A DNA stretch of 64,000 nt from contig JAOWCC010001634.1 of NCBI GenBank assembly GCA_030867875.1, positions 7,115,877 to 7,179,876 on the forward strand. Reading direction: 5' to 3'. The stretch comes from Actinernus sp. WN-2022 (taxonomy: Eukaryota; Cnidaria; Anthozoa; Actiniaria; Actinernidae). This document shows, piece after piece, positions 35,090-44,037 of the stretch. Under the pieces are notes generated by a model, which searched no databases, was not told the origin of the DNA, and saw only the letters and a program-made list of their open reading frames with translations. Positions within the stretch are counted from its first letter, which is position 1, and every line of letters begins with the position of its first letter. Made by a program: the position numbers and the translations under genes.

Positions 35090-35820
35090 CAGACTCTGAG
35101 GATCCTAAAATAATCCTCAAGGAAAATTATCAAGGATCCTGAAATAATCTCAAGGATCCTGTAACAATCCTTAAACGATCCTGTAACAATCCTTAAACGA
35201 TCCTGAAAGTATCTTCAAGGATCCTGAAACAATCCTCAAGGATCCTAAAACAATCCTCAAGGATCCTGAAATAATCTCAAGGATCCTGTAACAATCCTTA
35301 AACGATCCTGTAACAATCCTTAAACGATCCTGAAAGTATCTTCAAGGATCCTGAAACAATCCTCAAGGATCCTAAAACAATCCTCAAGGATCCTGGAACA
35401 ATCCTCAAGGATCCTGAAACAATCCTCAAGGATCCTGGAACAATCCTCAAGGATCCTGAAACAATCCTCAAGGATCCTGGAACAATCCTCAAGGATCCTA
35501 AAACAATCCTCAAGGATCCTGGAACAATCCTCAAGGATCCTAAAACAATCCTCAAGGATCCTAAAACAATCCTCAAGGATCCTGGAACAATCCTCAAGGA
35601 TCCTGGAACAATCCTCAAGGATCCTGGAACAATCCTCAAGGATCCTGGAACAATCCTCAAGGATCCTGGAACAATCCTCAAGGATCCTATAAAAATCCTC
35701 AAGGATTCTGAAACAATCCTCAAGGATCCTGAAACAATCCTCAAGGATCCTGGAACAATCCTCAAGGATCCTGGAACAATCCTCAAGGATCCTAACACAA
35801 TCCTCAAGGATCCTAGTCTC
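35090..35820. repeat. 21-bp BamHI-palindrome array
   Basis: More than 30 units of 21 bp, consensus AATCCTCAAGGATCCTGRAAC, each carrying the palindrome AGGATCCT. Minus-strand frames stay open as a 7-residue repeat ('GSLRIVP') because the period is a multiple of 3; this is not a gene. From 35821 to 36030 the array turns into AAGATCTT-type words like those at 30.2 kb. Confidence 0.88.
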
Positions 35821-36184
35821 CTTGTTTATCTTTGCAATATCCTTGAGGATCTTTGCAACATCCTTGAGGATCTGTAAAGGATCTTTGCGGATCTTTGAAG
35901 ATCTTTACAAGATCCTTAAAGATCTTTAAGGATCCTCATCAAGATCTTCAAAGATCTTTACCAAGATCCTTTGAAGATCTTTATGAGGATCCTTAAAGAT
36001 CTTAGCAAGATCTTTGAAAGATTTTCACCAGGGTACACAACTCTTATTCTAGTTACGCCGCTTCGCAGGCTACACTTATTCCTTTCAGTTCTTGCTTTCA
36101 ACACTTGCCGCGATAAAGCTTTGATTGACACCGTTTCAACCAATCATATACCCCGTCCGCTGGTGGACGGGATCTAACTTTTGT

Positions 36185-36360
36185 ACTCAGAAACCAGGGG
36201 CTTTCGTGCAGGCGGTCTTTCAGATCTGCTTGTTCTACCCCTCCCACCTCCATTTGTCATTCGATCCCAGGTCTCAATCACCCTCGGCCAATATGGCGGC
36301 CGCTTCGATGATCCATTTGCTGCGCGAAAAAACACCCTCCACCGCCTGCAAGCAGGCTAG
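36185..36360 (-). repeat. right TIR of the 7.5-kb element
   Basis: Inverse partner of 28860-29044; ends CCTGCAAGCAGGCTAG directly before CTGCTGCTG. Confidence 0.85.
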
Positions 36361-36985
36361 CTGCTGCTGTGTGTGCATCATCCTTGTGTTGGTCATCAGC
36401 AAGCTTTTGTTTCTGTGATTCTCTCTCCTGATCTTTCTTTTTAAGCTCAAGCTCTTGTTCCCTCAAGTGTTTTTCCTCTTCCATTTTATCTCTTAAATAA
36501 TCAACTGCATCTGAGCCTCTTGTCCTATGGCGTGTCTGTTTTTCACTTTCTTTGTCATCAGCTTTTCTTTATTTACTTTCTTTCAAAGTTTTCATTGCCA
36601 TTAGCCTCACATTGTTTGCATCATCCTTACTTTTTTCTGTTTTCAGTTTATTTTCTGTGAGGTCTTTTTGTTGTTGTTCTTCATGTTGTTCCTCATTTTC
36701 AGTAATTTCCTCCAGTAAAGTGTCAAGTTCGGTCATCTCTGTTTCAATCCTAGCGCTCTCTTCAGCTTTCAATTTTTTCTTAAACTTCTCAGCCAGCAAA
36801 TTATATCTATCTCGAACTCCACGTTTAGATACCTTAAATTTGGGTTCATGTAGATCATTTAAATGATCAGCTACAGATTGCCAAGTTTGACCGTGTTGCT
36901 GGGTGCACAGCTTAATTTGCCCTAAAGGCCTCCGTAACTAGCATTTCCCTGCATAATAAGACATCATGAAGATCAGTCCACTCCA
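36361..36985 (-). pseudogene. Myb/SANT-like DNA-binding protein, 5' part
   Basis: The minus strand from ATG at about 36985 reads 'MEWTDLHDVLLCREMLVTEA', then after a frameshift near 36915 'CTQQHGQTWQSVADHLNDL' and 'KVSKRGVRDRYNLLAEKF'. This is a Myb/SANT-like helix-turn-helix (W-x3-HDVLLCREML start, R-G-V-R-D-R-Y third helix). A long K/E-rich probable coiled coil follows ('EEITENEEQHEEQQQKDL'). A second shift lies at about 36500-36566, then 'MEEEKHLREQELELKKKDQE' and 'QKLADDQHKDDAHT', where the 7.5-kb element interrupts. The last codons are at 28769-28859. Such proteins are common partners of Harbinger transposons or domesticated copies; which one applies is not shown. Two frameshifts plus the insertion make it inactive. 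Confidence 0.78.
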
Positions 36986-36989
36986 TATT

Positions 36990-37740
36990 TGCCGAGCAGT
37001 TCCTACAACATGAGAAATAACTTTTTAGCATGATTTGAATTATCTACGAGGCGTTATTGCCAAGAAATAAACTTCGAAAACAAACTCGATAAAAATGGCA
37101 AAGTATAAACAGCCATTGTTGACAGTTCTGCAAGTTTTGGGCAGTAACTCGTCTAAAGAAACGAATATAAATCACTACAGTGAATCAAAGAAAATTATGA
37201 AATTTCCTGCATAACTTACCTTTGAATAACACCTCATTACGGAGGAAAAATACTGGCTTAAAGTTGACGCTCTCCTCAAAACAGCAAACCACGAGTTTCC
37301 ACGTTCTCAATGTACATTGTAGCAGGACGGCTTCGTCTCACACATTCACGCATACGCATTTTCATCAATAGTGGTATTTTCACTTCTGCTCGACGTCATC
37401 TCACATCACTGTCCTGGATCTTAAGGTCTCTAGTAATGTTCCAAGCACATTCAGTGTGTTTTTAGATTTCATCCAAAATCTAAGATTTTTCGCAAAAATT
37501 CTCCATTTTTGAAGACTTTCATTTTTTTCTGAAATTCTTGCTTCAACTTAACCCTTTCATGCTATGAACACATCAGGAGATTGTTAGAGCTAGAACATTA
37601 ATTATTGTTGTCCTGTCCTGCACAATATGCTTTGCACTCTTTCCCAATCCCCCTCTCCTTGTTGCTACACAAAATATAATGACCGGTCTGGGATAAGAAG
37701 CTTCATGTAAATTACTGTCTAGATAATTTTTTTAAATCTT
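36990..37740. other. no gene recognised
   Basis: Upstream flank of the Myb/SANT pseudogene, then AT-rich DNA. Nothing further supportable. Confidence 0.4.
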
Positions 37741-37742
37741 AC

Positions 37743-37826
37743 CTGCTGAGCCTGTCTAGCATGTACACGTGCTGCTGGTTCCTTATTATCTTCAAGGCTC
37801 AGCCAGGCAGGGGGCGATGTTAGACT
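37743..37826 (-). CDS. internal exon of unidentified host gene
   Basis: An 84-bp open block (28 codons) on the minus strand, with acceptor ATTGATTATCCAG before 37826 and donor GTAAGATTT after 37743, phase 0 at both ends. It encodes 'PPAWLSLEDNKEP' and ends 'RVHARQAQQ'. The phase agrees with the upstream candidate at 43397-43596 (ends phase 0) and the downstream one at 20962-21069 (starts phase 0). I do not recognise the product. If real, the 16.7-kb stretch to 21069 is intron unless other small exons were missed. Confidence 0.6.
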
Positions 37827-37972
37827 CTGGATAATCAATATAAACATGTACATATTAGTAAGGGGTCAATGCATGCATCAGTAATTCACAAACCCCTAAT
37901 CTTGGTAATTAGGAAACACGGTACATGTATATATGAGCTGAACATATTTATCATGACAATAATTGACAGGGA

Positions 37973-38565
37973 GCTGGGGTGGTGCAGTGGTTAAGCACAA
38001 ATTACCTTTCACCTCTGTGGCCCAGATTCGAACCCAGGACACAGCACCATGCATGACGTGCTGCTTAACGAAGCTTCAGCTATCGTGGAGCTGTCATTTG
38101 GAATAATCTCCAATCGAGTGAAATCAAAACTCAGCCGTCTTTTAAAGTCTTTTATAGTTGCTTCAAAGTAATGTACTAAACCTGCTTTATTATAATTATA
38201 TTTACATGTACATGAAGTTTATATTAATTGTAATTGAATATTTAATGTAGTTAGTAATTAGTGTCATTCGCAATTGTAATTTAATATCTTAGCATGGGTG
38301 TTTTAAATTTTTATTGTATAGATATTATTGTATAGGTATTATATATACACGGCTCTCTGGAAGAGCATTGATTGTAAATGATGGGATACCATGTTTAAAT
38401 AAAGCTGATGATGATGTACATGATTGACTATGTGAGTTGAGCTTGTTGGTAATCTCACCCTTCTCTGGTTTTCCTACAATGTACCTCCACAAAACCCAAT
38501 ACACTAATTAAATTAAAATTAAATTCGTTATAACTTTGATCTGCCCTATGATTGTTTCAGGAGGT
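37973..38565 (+). mobile_element. tRNA-derived SINE split by LINE tail
   Basis: Head at 37973-38055 (GGGGTGGTGCAGTGGTTAAG and ATTCGAACCC, A and B boxes) and body at about 38430-38565 (TGTGAGTTGAGCTTGTTGGT, GGTTTTCCTACA, ATGATTGTTTCAGG). The 375 bp between are a LINE 3' end. CATGA-like words near both junctions may be its target duplication. Confidence 0.75.
38056..38428 (+). pseudogene. non-LTR LINE 3' end inserted in SINE
   Basis: In one frame the start gives 'RSFSYRGAVIWNNL' then 'SFKVFYS', the last block of CR1-like reverse transcriptases (compare 'LSYNGAKIWNEL' at 51.6 kb). It ends with TTTAAATAAAGCTGATGATG; the LINE at 51380-52900 ends with a very similar word, so both probably belong to one family. 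Strongly 5'-truncated. Confidence 0.72.
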
Positions 38566-38832
38566 GGACATGAGGCAAGTTTGTTGAAGAGGCTAACTCA
38601 GGTATCTAGCACCTCAGTGCTGGAAAGCTACCCTTTTCTGATTTCTTAGTCTTTAATTTATCATGCACAGTTTAAAGTCATGCTGGCATTCTTAACATTC
38701 TTTGTTTTATTCACACTATTTACAGATAATAATACAATAGAGCCTAACACAGTCTACATAACATGTATGACATCCATTCTCTTAAATGACAGTGACACAA
38801 GAACAGAATTGTACTTACTTATTTTTGATATT

Positions 38833-40669
38833 GGGTCATTCCACAGTATTATGTATGTTGCGGAAGGGACATTCAGAAGCAGTTTTCATGCCATAGCTTG
38901 ATATAAAATAATTAGAGCTGTGGATATCCATTATATACAATGTATATGTACTATAATGTTGTTATTCTCTCTGCATAGTACTGATGGCAGATTGTAATAA
39001 GATAAGTTACTGTTGCGAATGGGACTCAGAGAATTTGCTATTCTTCATTTACCAGGTTTAAGTGAAATTTTCTCTGATTCTGCAATGAATTTTAAATGTA
39101 TATATTTTTGGTGCCAAAGAGTACTTTATCTACTTTAGATTAATGGTAAAAAAGTGCAGCTGCATTTGCTATACTCTTATCAAAACTGGTTTCATTTAGA
39201 CTGTGACCTGTTGCGGAGGGGACATTGCGGAGGGGACATTTTGTCCACACATATACATTATTATATTATTTAATTTAATTTAATTCTACTCCTTTCTGTA
39301 TTAGAGGGCATACATGTAGTAATTCACCAACAAAGTAAGGAACATCAAAATAACCCTAGCCTGCTTACAGGCTCTCAGGTTTTTTCGGAAATATTAGTTT
39401 TCGGGTTGGGTGGAAATGTTGGGTTACCTGTGGGCCGAGCGAGGCCCGGACCCGAGCGAGGCGGAGGCAAGTGCGTGCACTCGGCTCCGGGCCTTGCTCG
39501 GCCCAAGGTAACCAAAGCTAACATTTCCGAAAAAACCAGAGAGCCTGTAAGCAGGCTAAAATAACCCTACAGAGAGCACATGTCATTGTAATTACCCACA
39601 ATTCATTGCTTCCTACTGCACATACTCAGTACAGGATTTACCAGCATTCTTTGCAAGTATATTAAGTACTGTTAAATTATGTACAAGTTAAAATAAATGA
39701 CAGGAAATTACTTGAATTATGCAAAGCCATATAAATCATATTGTAAAAAAGATGTCAGCAGATGTTTTAGCAGAGAGGAGAAAAGCAACAGCAAATGGGA
39801 AAAAGAGAAAAGTGACAGCAAATGGGAAAAATGGATTAAAAATCTCCAAAATGATGGTGAAAAGTTCCATACATATAAAAATATTTTTCAGTTGAGTTGC
39901 TGTAATTTATATTTAGCACAAGCAGACTCATACAAATTAAACTGTACATTGCAGTTACAATGTAGAACTACCTGTGGTTTTACTAGAATTGAAATGAAAG
40001 GCCCGGTTTATTGTTAACTTTTAAATGTGTCTTGGGTTACTTACTATAATTAGACATGAATACAGAAACACTATAATATCTTGTTTTAATTGTACTATTT
40101 TACTTTCACATTTTTGAATATAATTTAGATTCACCTCTTGGAACATGTCCCCTCCGCAACATAAAATAGAACTTATTTAAACCTTTAAATGGAGAGCCCA
40201 GGAACTTTACAATACAGCACTATATACCTCCAGGTATAAATCAGAAGTTATCATACTGTGTACCTAATATGACTATTTGACCACTAATAACATAAACTTT
40301 AAGGTGACACTGAAAATGTTGCGGACGGGACATTTACCAAATGGACAATGTCTGACCAAAGAGTCAGCATGTAACAACTGCTTTTTAAAAGGAACAAGGA
40401 ATAATTTATGTCCTGATAAGTTTTGAAAGTTTTCAGTTTTTTCTTTAATTTATAAAATAATAAGTGATTGATTTGTCCCCTCCGCAATGGCCATTATGGC
40501 TTTTATTGTAATTGATTATAATTTATGCATCAATGTCGACCTGCAACCCAAAAAAGTCATATTTTAAAATAAACTATCATCACTTAGCTACAATTCTATG
40601 AACACTTTAGGTCTGTTGGAAAACATTAAAAAAACTGGTTTTCATGTCCAAAATACTGTGGAATGACCC
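38833..40669. mobile_element. 1.84-kb TIR element with repeated 14-bp motif
   Basis: Ends GGGTCATTCCACAGTATT and AATACTGTGGAATGACCC; TATT flanks both sides (38829-38832, 40670-40673), a 4-bp duplication. TTGCGGAGGGGACA or a one-base variant occurs six times: plus strand at 38858, 39211, 39225 and 40319, minus strand at 40146 and 40474. The 106-codon open frame at 39697-40017, basic with an NSKWEK-type repeat, has no known domain. A 200-bp MITE is inserted at 39358-39557. I cannot name the superfamily. Confidence 0.75.
39358..39557. mobile_element. Mutator-like MITE with 11-bp duplication
   Basis: 200 bp, with TIRs of about 35 bp starting AGCCTGCTTACAGGCTCTC and containing GGTTTTTTCGGAAAT, one mismatch. 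AAAATAACCCT is duplicated on both sides (39347-39357, 39558-39568). The GC-rich centre (GGGCCGAGCGAGGCCCGG ... CCGGGCCTTGCTCGGCCC) also pairs, so the whole element folds up. The first 15 bases match the end of the 7.5-kb element at 28860 except one position. Confidence 0.88.
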
Positions 40670-41540
40670 TATTCCAACCATTTCTACCACCATTTGAAAA
40701 GGGATTTACACGTACATTTTCTTCATGCAAAGAATTGTGGGTAAAGTACAAGCTGACATGTTCTGTATGGTGGATTGACATGTTCTGTACATGGTGGATT
40801 TTTTTAAATAATTTCAGCCAGCTCATATACATGTATCAGTCAAACCTAACAGCAAAACTCACTAGTGTTGATGGAGGAAAGCACTTTAGGTCCTCAATAC
40901 CAAAACTGCTCCAGTGGGGGGAGGGCTGACGAAGAATAATCCTCAACATTATGACTTTATCAGTAGGTTGGCACATCTGTTTGAAAAGAAAAATGGCAAA
41001 GAAAATGAAGCCTGTTAATAGTGATATTTGTACTGTGCAAAAAGACTACTGACATTTTATTGCTGACAGTTCATGTATATGTTGTGGTTTCAAATTTCTA
41101 TTGGTATGAGATTTCTCATACCAGTTTCAAATTTTCATACTGGTTTCAATTTTTCATACTGTCTGGTATAAATTTTTCATACTGGTTTCAATTTTTCATA
41201 CTGGTTTCAATTTTCATACTGGTTTCAAATTTTTAAAATTCTAAACTAGTACAATTTTTTCATAGTTCCTTGTGTTTAGTAGGTTGAGGATGGCATTGCA
41301 GTAAGAACATATCAAGTTCTACCAAAGTATTTGGCAATAAAAATACCTTACATGTATCTTGTTTTTGTTGTTGATTTCTTTAGTACTTTAGTTTTTTTTT
41401 TATGTTGGGTTACATTAAGGTTTGGATTAGTTCATAAATGTACATGTATGACTATTGAAGGGTTGTTTAGTGACTTAGCCCTAAATTAGTGACTAGCTCT
41501 AAATGCCTAGGGACTAGCTGCTAAATTTGTGACTACATGA

Positions 41541-41804
41541 AGCTCTAAACACCCTAAATTAATGAGCACCCATTGTGGATGGTTAGGGTGTTTTTAAATG
41601 TAGGGTTAGGATTTGTATTAGTTGTCTTAAAGCTTGCAGGCCATTGAAGGATTACAGTCTTTGTTATTTAGTGACTAGCTCTAAACACCTAAATTAGTGA
41701 GCACCCGTTGTGGACGGTTAGGGTGTTTTTAAATGTAGGGTTAGGATTTGTATTAGTTGTCATGCAGGCCATTGAAGGATTACAGTCTTTGTTCTTTAGT
41801 GACT
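41541..41804. repeat. about 132-bp tandem duplication
   Basis: Two adjacent copies from AGCTCTAAACAC through GGTTAGGGTGTTTTTAAATG, TAGGGTTAGGATTTGTATTA and GGCCATTGAAGGATTACAGT (41541-41676 and 41677-41804). Part of the unit is repeated once more at about 41490. Confidence 0.8.
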
Positions 41805-42027
41805 CACCCTGAGATCAGGGTTTGGTTTACTGGGAACTTACATTTACTGACCGGTTAGGTTTTTTTTTATTATTGGGTAAGCTATTGTATTTTGGTATTA
41901 AAAAATGCAAAATGATTCATGTGTTTATGAGTAACGCAGTAAAAAGTATCAATTACCTTTGGGTTTGGGTGAGGTTATGTGTTGCATTAATAAAACTTGG
42001 AACTTCTTTTATTTGACTTCAGCTACA

Positions 42028-42148
42028 TGTTTTTCTCTGGGTTCTCCGTTTTCTCCCTCCACATTAAATTTTAATTCAATCTGTGGATTAGCCGGCTTGA
42101 GACTTTGATCAGCCTCTATGGTCGTTTCAGGTCCTATTAGAAATTAAT
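42028..42148 (+). mobile_element. tRNA-derived SINE, 3' half only
   Basis: Has TTTTTCTCTGGGTTCTCCG, CAATCTGTGGATTAGCCGG, TTTGATCAGCC and GGTCCTATTAGAAATTAATTC, the SINE body and tail. It abuts and truncates the minus-strand KRBA2-like reading frame at 42149. Confidence 0.72.
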
Positions 42149-42625
42149 TCATCTTAACAAAACAGTTTATTACCGTATTGTTGATTTCGGAATAGTTATC
42201 TTGGATCCACTTCCATGTTTTTTGTCGTCCGCTGTGTGCAACACGTGTGTGAGCTAGCGATAATGCATCGTAGAGTTTCGACTTTGGAATTACTTCTTTT
42301 CTTTCTGGGGTGAATAGTTTGTTGTTTGCATAGGTCCATTTTTTTCTTTTTACAGTTTTTTCTTCAATTTTAGTAAGTTCCACAGGTTTGGGGCCACAGG
42401 TTTGGGGGAGGCAGGTTCGTCCTGGGCTTTCAGAAATTCCTTCGCTTTTTCATAGAATTGATCTTCAAGAAAGAAGTTCAGAGGCGATGTTTTGCTTCTC
42501 TTCTGTAGTTTCAGTTCTGTTATTGCTTTGTCGAAAGTTTCACGGTTGACACACAACTCTTCTAGATCTTCAACTTCACCTCCAGTTGCCATATTTACCG
42601 TCTGTAGATCGCATCGATCATCCAT
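42149..42625 (-). pseudogene. KRBA2-like integrase gene, N-terminal fragment
   Basis: The minus strand gives an acidic start ('MATGGEVEDLEELC', from about 42592), 'FFLEDQFYEKAKEFL' and, after a frameshift near 42365-42380, 'KLYDALSLAHTRVAHSGRQ' and 'KTWKWIQDNYSEINNTV'. The last block (x2-H ... G-R-x-K-T-x-x-W-I) resembles the region before the integrase core in KRAB-A-domain-containing-2-like proteins, which derive from a transposon or retroelement integrase. The catalytic core is missing, because the frame runs into the SINE at 42148. Family name from memory of the motif; no search was run. Confidence 0.6.
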
Positions 42626-42799
42626 CAGAGTCCGATTTTGTTAGTAGTGCGCATGTACGAATAAAATTAAGAGACTGGAAACAAATTAGCATAAGGAGAG
42701 GGACTGGGTTAGACAATTAGTCACTTATACAATAAATGATGGTGTTCAAATCAACAAGTGCTTCTGTGGCGCATTGCGTTAGACGACTGGTTCATCGAG

Positions 42800-42846
42800 A
42801 AGCCCGATCGGGCGAGGTTAGTAAGTGGATGGGTGACCGCCAAGGT
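42800..42846 (+). mobile_element. 5S-rRNA-like SINE relic
   Basis: GCCCGATCGGGCGAGGTTAG and GTGGATGGGTGACCGCC (42802-42841) match the 3' half of eukaryotic 5S rRNA, which carries the internal control region, with few changes. The 5' half is not recognisable and the flanks are not 5S-like, so I infer a 5S-derived SINE or promoter relic and not a 5S gene. Confidence 0.55.
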
Positions 42847-43396
42847 AAGTGATAAGTAAGTAAGATCAGGGGGGACAAGGAAAAAAGGAGATGGAAATAG
42901 GAAGGGAGGGGAGAAAAAGTAGATGGGAGGGGTAGGGTGTCAAAAAGTATTTTGTAGGGGAGGGGTTGGTGATTTTTTTTTCTTTTCAAGTTCCCCCCAA
43001 AAAACACTAAACCCCTTTTTTTTTATGAATCCCCAAAAAAATTAAATCCCTTTTTAGAATGTTGGATTGAAAAAAATAAACCAGTACAAAAAATTGAAAC
43101 CAGTATGAACAATTGAAACCAGTATGAAAATTTGAAACTGGTATGAGAAATCTCATACCAAATTTTTTTTTGAAACCACAACATATACATGTAGGGTATG
43201 GAAACATTGCAAAATACAGTACAGTTGAATCCTGATAAAGTAACCACCATAAGGCCATAATAACGAGGTAGGCTTATTAATGGGGTATAGTCATACAAAA
43301 AAGGCTGCAAAATTGGAATGATCAGAAAATACATGTACAGTAGTACTCAGGGTTAGAAGAAAAAGAAAATTGTTGCTATATGTAATACCCAAATAC

Positions 43397-43596
43397 CTCA
43401 TTAATTTCACTGATGCCTACTTTAGCTCTACTAGCCCATCGACATGGAAATTCACTAGCATTTTGAGCTTTTGGAGGGTACTGTACCTCTTCTGTAGTAA
43501 AGGTAAAGTGATTCTGGCTACCAGCCTCATAATGAGGTTGAGGCATGAGGAGCATTTTTCTTACGCATTGCATCCATACTTCATTGCCATCTGCAT
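43397..43596 (-). CDS. candidate internal exon of unidentified host gene
   Basis: A 200-bp open block on the minus strand after a pyrimidine-rich tract and acceptor ACATTTACATGCAG (a second AG 6 bp on is also possible). It encodes 'VWMQCVRKMLLMPQP', 'SQNHFTFTTEEVQYPPKAQN' and 'CRWASRAKVGISEINE'. The proposed donor GTATTT at 43396 is weak; the frame stays open 8 codons more and then stops. It ends in phase 0 at that donor, matching the exon at 37743-37826. No family recognised. Confidence 0.52.
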
Positions 43597-43728
43597 CTGC
43601 ATGTAAATGTACAATTCATGTATTAATAAAAAAGTACACATAACATAACTTAATGGAAGCAAAACCTGCACAACCAAATGGTGGCCGGTACTGTATGGTA
43701 CAATTGTACATGAAGAATACTTTAGAGA

Positions 43729-43905
43729 CAGCCTACTGTCCCTAGGCCTTCTGGCTGGTATTTTGTCTGAGTGGATCAATGGGATCCCTGTGGTTTGTAC
43801 TGGCTTGTGACATCACCACCCAACATTACAAGCCATTACAAACCACAGGGATCCCATTAATCCACTCAGACAAAATACCAGCCAGAAGGCCTAGGGACAA
43901 GGCTG
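43729..43905. mobile_element. palindromic MITE with 9-bp duplication
   Basis: 177 bp, almost entirely two inverted arms of about 75 bp (CAGCCTACTGTCCCTAGG ..., GCTGGTATTTTGTCTGAGTG, ATGGGATCCCTGTGGTTTGT and their inverses, ending CAAGGCTG). CTTTAGAGA is duplicated on both sides (43720-43728, 43906-43914). Duplication length fits Mutator-like elements. Confidence 0.85.
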
Positions 43906-43925
43906 CTTTAGAGAGTTTATCAAAA

Positions 43926-44037
43926 CCTGTCTAGGTACTTTAAAATGTTTTCAGCAACAGAAACTGTCTAGGTACTTTAAAATGTTTTCAGCAACAGAAA
44001 CTGTCTAGGTACTTTAAAATGTTTTCAGCAACAGAAA
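43926..44037. repeat. 37-bp tandem repeat, three copies
   Basis: Three nearly identical units containing CTGTCTAGGTACTTTAAAAT and GTTTTCAGCAACAGAAA. Confidence 0.9.

Larger units (their letters stand above)
30166..36035. mobile_element. inner element with array ends
   Basis: TACCCTGGTGAAAA (30166-30179) is repeated inverted as TTTTCACCAGGGTA (36022-36035). Directly inside both come arrays of AAGATCTT and AGGATCCT palindromes. I infer a second TIR-bounded element of 5.87 kb nested in the Mutator-like one. No target duplication is clear, so it could instead be part of the larger element. Confidence 0.5.
28860..36360. mobile_element. 7.5-kb Mutator-like element with 180-bp TIRs
   Basis: The ends are inverted copies of about 180 bp (28860-29044 and 36185-36360), starting C-T-(T)-AGCCTGCTTGCAGGCGG and including GCAAATGGATCATCGAAGCG, GCCGCCATATTGGCCGA and GCAGATCTGAAAGACCGCCT. 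CTGCTGCTG (28851-28859 and 36361-36369) flanks both sides, a possible 9-bp duplication; it lies in a CAG-rich coding stretch, so slippage cannot be excluded. Removing the element rejoins a Myb/SANT-like gene. Long TIRs and a 9-bp duplication fit the Mutator (MULE) superfamily. I saw no transposase inside, so it is probably nonautonomous. The interior carries two GATC-palindrome arrays, a G-rich repeat and a SINE. Confidence 0.82.
41072..43191. mobile_element. possible 2.1-kb element with inverted ends
   Basis: 41072-41236 (ATGTATATGTTGTGGTTTC, GGTATGAGATTTCTCATACC and several CATACTGGTTTCAA units) is present inverted at 43075-43191. Arms of about 115 bp enclose a SINE tail, a KRBA2-like fragment and a 5S-like block. 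The outer borders and any target duplication are unclear, so this may also be two independent inverted insertions of one repeat. Confidence 0.55.

Noticed and set aside
35298..35807. 169-codon minus frame with 'GSLRIVP' repeats
   Set aside because: Translation of the 21-bp BamHI-palindrome array; no non-repeat protein sequence.
42800..42846. 5S rRNA gene
   Set aside because: Only the 3' half is recognisable and the flanks are not 5S.
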